Shown: one piece after another, positions 1 through 5,046 of the stretch
Layout: every line of letters begins with the position of its first letter
How positions within the stretch are numbered: position 1 is the stretch's first letter
NCBI GenBank assembly: GCA_944351315.1
Contig: CALVPL010000047.1
Location: 1-5,047 of the forward strand
Source of the DNA: an uncultured Bacilli bacterium
Lineage (GTDB): Bacteria; Bacillota_I; Bacilli_A; RF39; UBA660
DNA length: 5,047 nucleotides
Direction of reading: 5' to 3'
Notes under the pieces: generated by a model
The model's input: only the letters and a program-made list of their open reading frames with translations
Databases searched by the model: none
What the model was told of the DNA's origin: nothing
Translations under genes and position numbers: made by a program

Positions 1-1
1 T

Positions 2-229
2 GCAGTTATCGAATCTTGTAAACCATTTAATCCATTAAGTACTTTTCTTTGTACAACCACCGCGGTCGGCTATTTTATGGCTACTTATTTATTCCAAAAT
101 TTATTGCATCTAACTCCATTAGATTCAAATGGATTAGCCGTTTTGTTTTGTACACTTACGATTTCTTATGTTTTAGTGGTTGGCTTAAAGATGATTTTGG
201 ATATTGTTTTTAAAGAAATGCGAAAATAA
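2..229 (+). CDS. C-terminal end of an integral membrane protein (5' end outside window)
   Basis: An open frame runs from the window edge to a TAA at 227-229 and gives the last 75 residues of a protein whose start lies upstream. Two hydrophobic stretches are visible, about residues 13-35 (STFLCTTTAVGYFMATYL and on) and 47-70 (GLAVLFCTLTISYVLVVGLK). They are joined by a short polar link, and the tail is basic (KEMRK), consistent with a cytoplasmic C-terminus. Paired C-terminal helices of this kind occur in polysaccharide/lipid flippases of the MATE/MurJ superfamily, but no diagnostic motif is present, so that is only a guess. Competing frames on the other strand are broken by stops. This segment is somewhat richer in C than the genes that follow. 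The stop lies 17 bases before the next small ORF, so the two may share a transcript ending at the 392-421 terminator. Confidence 0.6.
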   Translation, partial: AVIESCKPFNPLSTFLCTTTAVGYFMATYLFQNLLHLTPLDSNGLAVLFCTLTISYVLVVGLKMILDIVFKEMRK

Positions 230-246
230 AAAAGTGAGAAAAGAAA

Positions 247-378
247 ATGAAAAAAAGAGTTATTTATATTAGTTTAGGAATTGTTTTGGTTTTACTGATT
301 TGTCTAGGAATTTGGTTTTTGGTTTCACAAAATTCTGGAAAAAATTTATATTTTTATGCTTCTACTGATGGCTGCTGA
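247..378 (+). CDS. small single-span membrane peptide, 43 aa, unrecognised
   Basis: ATG at 247 opens a 43-codon frame ending in TGA (376-378). The peptide begins MKKR, continues with a hydrophobic helix at about residues 5-26, and ends in a polar tail (SQNSGKNLYFYASTDGC) finishing in cysteine. By the positive-inside rule the tail would lie outside the cell. A Cys at residue 19 sits in LLIC, which is a poor lipobox because it lacks G/A/S at -1, so a lipoprotein is unlikely. The ribosome site is weak (GTGAG at 234-238, 8 bases before the ATG). The frame starts 17 bases after the upstream stop and is followed within 14 bases by an intrinsic terminator, the position expected of a real last gene in a transcript. 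I do not recognise a family. It could be a signal peptide-like precursor, a regulatory microprotein, or the remnant of a decayed longer gene. Confidence 0.5.
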   Translation: MKKRVIYISLGIVLVLLICLGIWFLVSQNSGKNLYFYASTDGC

Positions 379-391
379 AAGAATTTATACT

Positions 392-421
392 AAGAAAGAG
401 TTTTAAACTTCTTTCTTTTTT
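392..421 (+). terminator. intrinsic terminator after the small membrane peptide
   Basis: AAGAAAGA (392-399) pairs with TCTTTCTT (410-417). After a single bulged T at 409, a further inner G-C and two T-A pairs close a three-base loop. The 3' arm merges into an uninterrupted run of six T (416-421). The stem is A/T-rich, hence only moderately stable, but the shape and placement 13 bases after the TGA fit a Rho-independent terminator for the upstream transcript. Confidence 0.65.
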
Positions 422-422
422 C

Positions 423-451
423 TTGAATTTTTTCTTTCGGTTTTGTAAAAT
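423..451 (+). promoter_or_regulatory. sigma-A-type promoter for the ABC transporter operon
   Basis: TTGAAT (423-428, four of six matches to TTGACA) and TAAAAT (446-451, five of six to TATAAT) are separated by exactly 17 bases. Transcription would start near 458, leaving only a few bases before the Shine-Dalgarno site at 464-470. The -35 box begins two bases after the T run of the preceding terminator. Its TTG also begins the longest in-frame extension of the transporter gene, which argues against that codon being a real start. Confidence 0.6.
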
Positions 452-463
452 GAGTATAAGAAT

Positions 464-470
464 AGGTGAT
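464..470 (+). promoter_or_regulatory. ribosome binding site deciding the transporter start
   Basis: AGGTGAT matches the anti-Shine-Dalgarno end of 16S rRNA over seven bases and ends three bases before ATG 474. The alternative in-frame starts, TTG 423 and ATG 450, have no comparable site, so 474 is taken as the true start. Confidence 0.75.
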
Positions 471-473
471 TCT

Positions 474-2897
474 ATGTTGGAACTTAAAAATGTCAGTAAG
501 GTTTATCATTCCAAAAAGAGTATTGATACGATTGCTTTAAAAGATATTTTTTTAAAGTTTCCTTCACATGGTATGGTTTTTATTTTAGGAAAAAGTGGAA
601 GTGGTAAGTCCACACTTTTAAATATTCTTGGTGGTTTAGATGTTCCGAGTTCTGGAAACATTTTCTTTTTTCATAAAGATATTACTAAGTTTTCTTCAAA
701 AGAATATGATTCTTATCGCAATAGTGTTATTGGGTTTGTCTTTCAAGATTTTTTGGTTTTAGAAGAATATAATGTGTTTGAAAATGTGAGTTTAGCTTTA
801 GAATTACAAGGAAAAAATGATGAAAAAAAAGTTTTTGATATCTTGAAGAAAGTAGATTTAGATCAATATGCGAAGCGAAAAATGAATGAATTATCGGGTG
901 GTCAAAAACAACGTGTCGCGATTGCTCGAGCTTTGCTGAAAGATCCTAAAATCATTTTAGCGGATGAACCTACTGGGAATTTGGATCATGAATCTAGTGA
1001 ACGAATTTTTGAAATTTTAAAGGAAATTAGTCAAAATGAATTGGTTCTTGTAGTTTCTCATGATGAAGAAGCTGCTCATAAATATGGAGATCGAATTATT
1101 AGACTTGTTGATGGAAAAGTTATGGAAGATGAAGAGCCTATAGTAAATGAAGAACCTAAAGAAATTTCGATGGTTAAAAGTAAGCTTCCTTCTAGGCATA
1201 TCCTAAAAATGGCTTTTCGAAATTTAACCGTTAAACCATTAAAGCTTATTTTAACTCTTATTATTATGGCTATTTCTTTAGTTTTTTTTGGAATTACGAC
1301 AAATTTATTTATGTTTGATGATATTTCATTTGTCATGCAAACTATGAAGGAAAATCAATCTTATCAATATGATATTTACAAAAATAGTGGATTAAATCCA
1401 GTTTCTTTAAACGAAGAGGATTTCACGTATTTAGAATCATTGACTGGTGTTCCAATTCATAAAGCTTATCGTTTTGATAATGCTTTAAATATGTTATCTT
1501 TTTCTTTTGGAGAAACAGAAAATTCTTCCGATCCTTTTTATGTTCTTCCTCCACAAATTAGTTATTTTATTGAAATTTCTGATTCTTCGTTGCTAGAAGA
1601 TTTATTAGGAAGAGTACCTTTAGAAAATAATGAAATTGTTATTCATCGATATTTAGCTGATTATATTTTGAAATATGGGGTTCTTGATTTTTCTGGAAAT
1701 CTTTATAAGCCTTTAAGTTACGATGCTTTAGTGAGTGATGAAAAATTATTAAAACTAGGAAATTTAGCAGTTAAAATTGTTGGAATTGTAAAAGATGATC
1801 GAGAAATTTATGAAGAATCTTTTGCAAACGGCGGATTTACTTCACCTGCATTGCAATCGTATTATTTATATGAAGATTATGTTTTTAAAGCTCGGGAAAT
1901 TTATGTAAAAGATTTTTCGTATTTTTCGACTATGAAATATAGTGATCAAACGATTTTACAAAGTATGTATTTGGCAAATAATACTTATATAACTCAAGAA
2001 ATAGAGTTATTTACTAAGGATGCTTCTATTATTGGAAAAAATGGAGTGAATTCTTTAGAATCTTTACAAAAGGATGAAGTGGTTTTATCGGTTGATTTTT
2101 TAAAAAAGATTGATCCTGTTTTTTCAGAAAATTATGAAAAGAATTTATTAAATAGTAGTGATTTGGTAACTTATATTGAGGATTATTTGAAAAATGAATT
2201 GGTACCTACGGATTGGCTTTTGTATTCACCACTTACTAAAAAGAAAGATTTTTCTTTAAAGGTGGTAGGAGTTTCTTTAAATTCAATTAGTTATATTAGT
2301 CCTTTACTTTTAGAGAATCAAGAGAATTATTCAAGTGAAGTTTCTTATGTACGAGTTGTTCAAAAAGATTATGAAAAAATGCAGGATGTTTTTGAAAATA
2401 TTTCTTTTGTTATTGATGCTGATCAAAAAGATTATTATTTGCTAGATACTTCTTTTGATGCGATTACAAGTGTGATTAATATTTATTTTGTACTTCGTTA
2501 TTTAATATTAGGATTAGCTTGTGTTTTCTTATTATTTACTTTATTGTTGTTTATAAATTACATTACTACTTCCATTTCTTATGCTAAGAAAGAAATTGGT
2601 ATTTTAAGAAGTTTAGGAACTAGTGAAAAAGATGTTCGAAAAATTTTTACTTGTGAATCTTTACTTTTAAGCTTAGGTTCTTATATCTTATTTTTAGGAG
2701 GATATTTGTTAACCGTATTTGTAATTAATACCTATAGTGATCAATTTGTTTTTTATGAAATGCCATTTTTATTAGATAATCCTTTGGTTTTTGGAATTAT
2801 TTTCTTGTTTGCTTTAAGTATTACTTTTCTTTTTTCAGAAATAGCTTTACAAAAAATGAATAAAATTCATCCGATTGATGCGATTTTAAATAAGTAG
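474..2897 (+). CDS. MacB/FtsX-type ABC transporter, fused ATPase and permease, 807 aa
   Basis: The N-terminal ATPase domain (about residues 1-225) has every expected motif: Walker A GKSGSGKST at 39-47, Q-loop Gln91, signature LSGGQ at 140-144, Walker B ending in Asp164-Glu165, D-loop GNLD at 168-171 and switch His196. An acidic linker (about 217-240) leads to TM1 (255-281). A large extracellular domain follows (about 282-666), then TM2 (667-694), TM3 (727-752) and TM4 (767-789). The loop after TM2 carries the FtsX-family signature KKEIGILRSLG (705-715), and the tail IHPIDAIL resembles the family's usual ending. MacB-type proteins work as homodimers that couple cytosolic ATP hydrolysis to movement of the extracytoplasmic domain, exporting peptides or lipids or serving in antimicrobial-peptide defence. 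The substrate cannot be read here. At about 385 residues the ectodomain is clearly larger than that of E. coli MacB (648 aa in total). First gene of an operon; 13 bases separate it from the next. Confidence 0.92.
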   Translation: MLELKNVSKVYHSKKSIDTIALKDIFLKFPSHGMVFILGKSGSGKSTLLNILGGLDVPSSGNIFFFHKDITKFSSKEYDSYRNSVIGFVFQDFLVLEEYNVFENVSLALELQGKNDEKKVFDILKKVDLDQYAKRKMNELSGGQKQRVAIARALLKDPKIILADEPTGNLDHESSERIFEILKEISQNELVLVVSHDEEAAHKYGDRIIRLVDGKVMEDEEPIVNEEPKEISMVKSKLPSRHILKMAFRNLTVKPLKLILTLIIMAISLVFFGITTNLFMFDDISFVMQTMKENQSYQYDIYKNSGLNPVSLNEEDFTYLESLTGVPIHKAYRFDNALNMLSFSFGETENSSDPFYVLPPQISYFIEISDSSLLEDLLGRVPLENNEIVIHRYLADYILKYGVLDFSGNLYKPLSYDALVSDEKLLKLGNLAVKIVGIVKDDREIYEESFANGGFTSPALQSYYLYEDYVFKAREIYVKDFSYFSTMKYSDQTILQSMYLANNTYITQEIELFTKDASIIGKNGVNSLESLQKDEVVLSVDFLKKIDPVFSENYEKNLLNSSDLVTYIEDYLKNELVPTDWLLYSPLTKKKDFSLKVVGVSLNSISYISPLLLENQENYSSEVSYVRVVQKDYEKMQDVFENISFVIDADQKDYYLLDTSFDAITSVINIYFVLRYLILGLACVFLLFTLLLFINYITTSISYAKKEIGILRSLGTSEKDVRKIFTCESLLLSLGSYILFLGGYLLTVFVINTYSDQFVFYEMPFLLDNPLVFGIIFLFALSITFLFSEIALQKMNKIHPIDAILNK

Positions 2898-2910
2898 AAA
2901 TGAGGTTTTT

Positions 2911-3465
2911 ATGAAGTATTTTTATGGTTTTTTAGGAGCAGTTATTTACATTCTTTTGCGGTTGTTTTGGCCTATTTTTAATGATTTTAATTGGTATCAT
3001 GCTGTTTATGTTTTACTTTTTATTAGTATAGGATTTTTTCTAAATAAAAAGAATTTTTTACAAGGATTTTTCCTTTACGGGGGATTTAGTGTATTGATTC
3101 TTTTCCTTGCAATTCTTTTTGATTTTTCTTTTGGAATAGAATTTTTTTCAATTTGCTTTTTACTCCTTTTTTATACGTTAGGAATTCTTTTATTTAGTAA
3201 AGAAAAGAGAATTAAGTATGTTTTGCTTTTTCTATTATGGCTACTTATGGCTATGGGAACGATAGATTATTTGTATTTGCGAAATGAATCTGAACCTCTT
3301 TTTATGATTAAAGTAGAAGAAACTGAGAACTATAAAAGTTATTATGGATTGGGATATAAAGGAAGTATTTTACGTAATAGAATAAATGATTATGAAGGAG
3401 AGATAATTATTCGATTTGGTTTGTGGCTTTTTACTTGGGAAACGAAGCTATACTGGATTTCATAA
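2911..3465 (+). CDS. five-span membrane protein with exported C-terminal domain, 184 aa
   Basis: Five hydrophobic helices are visible at about residues 3-21, 30-45, 51-71, 76-95 and 101-122. Basic loops NKKN (45-48) and SKEKRIK (96-102) fall on the same side and predict N-terminus in, C-terminus out. The last 60 residues form a soluble tail with SYYGLGYKG (143-151) and FGLWLFTWE (169-177). I recall this YxGLGYK...FGxW pattern from uncharacterised small membrane proteins of Bacillota, but I know no assigned function. The start is supported by GAGGT (2902-2906) five bases... upstream of ATG 2911. Spacing of 13 bases from the transporter stop, with no terminator or promoter visible, makes cotranscription likely. 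It may be a partner or accessory subunit of the transporter, or an immunity or regulatory protein. This is inference from position only. Confidence 0.82.
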   Translation: MKYFYGFLGAVIYILLRLFWPIFNDFNWYHAVYVLLFISIGFFLNKKNFLQGFFLYGGFSVLILFLAILFDFSFGIEFFSICFLLLFYTLGILLFSKEKRIKYVLLFLLWLLMAMGTIDYLYLRNESEPLFMIKVEETENYKSYYGLGYKGSILRNRINDYEGEIIIRFGLWLFTWETKLYWIS

Positions 3466-3481
3466 TTGCTGGGTAATGTAT

Positions 3482-4138
3482 ATGAAGTTAGAAGATTTGA
3501 ATTTGATTTATGATAAAATGCAGAAAAAATATGGGGCAAGAGAACTTGATTCTGTTTATGGCGGTGGATGTGTTTTTGAGCCAAATGTGTGTTTTGTTTT
3601 TATGAATCCAACTGGGAGAAATATTGCTTCTTCAAAAGATTGGCATGGTCCTAAGTATCCTTGGATTGGTACCAAAAATGTTTGGAATATTTTTTATCAA
3701 TTGGACTTGCTTGATCAAGATTTATATGAAGATATAAGAAAAATTAAAGGAAAGGATTGGGATGTTTCTTTTGCTTTAAAAGTTTATGAGAATGTTAAAA
3801 AACATAGATATTTTTTGACAAATTTAGGTAAATGTACTCAGATAGATGCACGAGCTTTATCTGATGCAGTTTTAAAAAAATATTTGTTTTTATTAAAAAA
3901 AGAAATTTCTATTATAAAACCTAAAGTAGTTGTTTTATTTGGAAATCAAGTTAGTAGTATTGTTTTAGAGAAAAAAATTTCGGTTTCAGAAGTAAGAAGA
4001 AAAAAGTTTTTAAAAAAAATTGATGGAGTTGTTTATACATTTTATGCGGTGTATTATCCGGTTGGAAATGGTCGCTTTAATTTAGATAAGGCTATTGAAG
4101 ATGTTCACTGGATTTTTAAGGAGGAGGGGATTTTCTAA
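3482..4138 (+). CDS. uracil-DNA glycosylase superfamily protein, 218 aa, atypical C-terminal motif
   Basis: The pattern of a UDG-fold protein is visible in order. FVFMNPTGRN (38-47) resembles the GMNPG/GINPG active-site motif of SMUG/MUG enzymes. Next come WIGTKNVWNIF (61-71), YFLTNLGKCT (110-119), and the strand IKPKVVVLFGNQ (145-156), which is typical of the superfamily. The last motif, normally HPSP or similar, reads YYPVGNG (191-197), without the His. Family members recognise a base flipped out of DNA and cleave its glycosidic bond; whether this one is catalytic is uncertain. Only three cysteines (30, 37, 118) are seen, unlike the four of the Fe-S family 4/5 enzymes. ATG 3482 is chosen because GGG at 3471-3473 lies 8 bases before it; ATG 3476 (two residues longer) is possible. 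A TTG at 3416 would overlap the previous gene and has no support. The gap from that gene is 16 bases, so the transcript is probably shared. No signal peptide, so presumably cytosolic. Confidence 0.8.
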   Translation: MKLEDLNLIYDKMQKKYGARELDSVYGGGCVFEPNVCFVFMNPTGRNIASSKDWHGPKYPWIGTKNVWNIFYQLDLLDQDLYEDIRKIKGKDWDVSFALKVYENVKKHRYFLTNLGKCTQIDARALSDAVLKKYLFLLKKEISIIKPKVVVLFGNQVSSIVLEKKISVSEVRRKKFLKKIDGVVYTFYAVYYPVGNGRFNLDKAIEDVHWIFKEEGIF

Positions 4139-4151
4139 TTCCTCTTTTTTT
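4124..4151 (+). terminator. intrinsic terminator ending the transporter operon
   Basis: GAGGGGATT (4124-4132) pairs with AATTCCTC (4137-4144) through a TTCT loop: eight pairs including two G-T, with A4130 bulged. Seven T (4145-4151) follow. The left arm and loop lie inside the end of the glycosylase-like gene, whose TAA is at 4136-4138. The same T run leads into the promoter of the nuclease gene. Confidence 0.65.
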
Positions 4152-4159
4152 GATATAAT
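4131..4159 (+). promoter_or_regulatory. extended -10 promoter for the nuclease gene
   Basis: TATAAT (4154-4159) is a perfect -10 box preceded by TGA (4151-4153), the extended -10 element. A -35 at 17-base spacing would be TTTTCT (4131-4136), a weak three-of-six match inside the terminator hairpin, so recognition should rest on the extended -10. The start would be near 4166, upstream of the AAGG ribosome site (4173-4176). Confidence 0.65.
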
Positions 4160-4182
4160 TTAATAGGATAAGAAGGTAGTTT

Positions 4183-4914
4183 ATGAGTAAACGAAGAAAA
4201 AGAAGAAAGAAAAATTCAGTAAATCGTTTTTTGATTATGATTATTATATTTTTGATTTTATCGGTTGTAGTTTATTATGTTGAACCGTTTCGAACTTATT
4301 TTTTGAATTTTACAAGCAGTTATGCGGTTAAAGAAGCTCCTACTTATGAAGGAAAACTTTATACAGTTTTAAACAATAATCAACCAAATTTTGAAGAGAG
4401 TGATTATACGACTACTTCTTTTGAAACATATAGTGATTTAGATACACTTGGAAGATGTGGTGTTGCGTTTGCAAATATTAGTCCAGAACTTATGCCGACT
4501 GAAGAAAGAGAGAGTATTAGTTCTGTTAAACCTAGTGGTTGGCATTCGGTGAAATATGATATTGTGGAAGGTAAGTATTTGTATAATCGTTGTCATTTAA
4601 TTGGATTTCAATTAGCTGGAGAAAATGCGAATGAGAAAAATTTGATTACTTGTACAAGATCTATGAATGTTGATGGTATGCTTCCTTTTGAAGATCAAGT
4701 TGCCGAATATGTAAAAGAAACGAATCATCATGTTTTATATCGTGTAACACCTGTTTTTGAAGGAAATAATTTAATTGCTAGTGGTGTTCAAATAGAAGCG
4801 AGTAGTGTAGAAGATAAATGTGGAGATATTTGTTTTAATGTTTATGTATATAATGTAGAAGAGGGAATTACTATTGATTATTTGACTGGAGAGAGTAAAT
4901 TGGCAATAAATTAA
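4183..4914 (+). CDS. membrane-anchored DNA/RNA non-specific endonuclease (beta-beta-alpha metal type), 243 aa
   Basis: A very basic N-terminus (MSKRRKRRKK) precedes a single hydrophobic helix (about 15-33) and an extracellular domain. The nuclease core carries NRCH (135-138), the counterpart of the DRGH motif in Serratia nuclease and streptococcal EndA, with His138 as the expected general base. NLIT (153-156), Asn162 of the MNV segment as the likely Mg ligand, and Glu170 follow. Spacings Asn153-Asn162-Glu170 match Asn110-Asn119-Glu127 of Serratia nuclease. Cys in place of Gly in the motif is, as I recall, common in the Bacillota branch. The enzyme would cut DNA and RNA outside the membrane, for nutrient scavenging, DNA-uptake processing or biofilm control. 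A missing signal-peptidase site suggests it stays tethered. Compared with the branch pattern I remember, Cys157, Ser160 and Cys213 look unusual. AAGG (4173-4176) lies six bases before ATG 4183. It has its own promoter and terminator. Confidence 0.92.
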   Translation: MSKRRKRRKKNSVNRFLIMIIIFLILSVVVYYVEPFRTYFLNFTSSYAVKEAPTYEGKLYTVLNNNQPNFEESDYTTTSFETYSDLDTLGRCGVAFANISPELMPTEERESISSVKPSGWHSVKYDIVEGKYLYNRCHLIGFQLAGENANEKNLITCTRSMNVDGMLPFEDQVAEYVKETNHHVLYRVTPVFEGNNLIASGVQIEASSVEDKCGDICFNVYVYNVEEGITIDYLTGESKLAIN

Positions 4915-4942
4915 AGTTTTTAAAGTTTTTATTGCTTTTTTT
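4903..4942 (+). terminator. intrinsic terminator of the nuclease gene
   Basis: GCAATAAA (4903-4910) pairs perfectly with TTTATTGC (4928-4935), followed by seven T (4936-4942). The 17-base loop can itself fold, with TTAAA (4911-4915) pairing to TTTAA (4919-4923). The stem begins inside the last codons of the nuclease, and its stop TAA (4912-4914) lies in the loop. Confidence 0.65.
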
Positions 4943-4960
4943 CTCTCTTTTTGATATATT
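4932..4960 (+). promoter_or_regulatory. promoter for tRNA-Gly
   Basis: TATATT (4955-4960) preceded by TGA (4952-4954) forms an extended -10. A weak -35, TTGCTT (4932-4937), sits 17 bases upstream and overlaps the right arm and T run of the nuclease terminator. The predicted start near 4967 is about five bases before the tRNA, leaving a very short leader for RNase P to remove. Confidence 0.5.
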
Positions 4961-4971
4961 ATTTATGCAAT

Positions 4972-5046
4972 GCAGGTGTGGTTCAGTGGCTAGAATGCGA
5001 CCTTGCCAAGGTTGAGACGGGAGTTCGATTCTCCTCACTTGCTCCA
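4972..5046 (+). tRNA. tRNA-Gly, anticodon GCC
   Basis: A full cloverleaf folds. The acceptor stem is GCAGGTG (4972-4978) with CACTTGC (5036-5042), containing one G-T pair. The D stem is GTTC/GAAT (4981-4984 with 4993-4996). The anticodon stem CGACC/GGTTG (4998-5002 with 5010-5014) encloses TTGCCAA with anticodon GCC at 5005-5007. The variable loop has four bases (5015-5018). The T arm is GGGAG/CTCCT around TTCGATT. U73 (5043) is the usual glycine discriminator in bacteria, and CCA is encoded at 5044-5046. The GG in the D loop and the TTC in the T loop are intact, so it looks like an ordinary translational tRNA, not one of the staphylococcal peptidoglycan-specific tRNA-Gly forms. Confidence 0.97.

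Noticed and set aside
204..232. Possible promoter for the small peptide (TTGTTT, 17 bases, TAAAAA)
   Set aside because: Both boxes are weak matches in AT-rich DNA and the start would fall too close to the ribosome site; read-through from the upstream gene is as likely.
823..830. Run of eight A in the transporter gene (a similar run lies at 4012-4019) as possible phase-variation tracts
   Set aside because: Such A runs are expected by chance at Lys codons in DNA this AT-rich, and both genes are intact.
1017..1336. Two overlapping minus-strand open frames (1017-1199 and 1076-1336) inside the transporter gene
   Set aside because: They lie wholly within the ATPase-to-TM1 part of a strongly supported gene, their translations are low-complexity, and no ribosome site or family pattern is visible.
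3421..3454. Possible promoter before the glycosylase-like gene (TTGTGG and TATACT)
   Set aside because: The spacing of 22 bases is far from optimal and no extended -10 is present; cotranscription with upstream genes is simpler.
3416..3481. TTG 3416 extension of the glycosylase-like protein, overlapping the previous gene
   Set aside because: The extension reads the end of the five-span gene in another frame, has no ribosome site, and UDG-fold similarity begins only later.
3390..3584. Minus-strand 64-codon frame across the junction of the five-span and glycosylase-like genes
   Set aside because: It is antisense to two supported genes and shows no recognisable domain or translation signal.
4183..4281. 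Cleavable signal peptide on the nuclease
   Set aside because: The helix is followed by EPFRTYF with no small residues at -3/-1 near its end, so a membrane anchor fits better.
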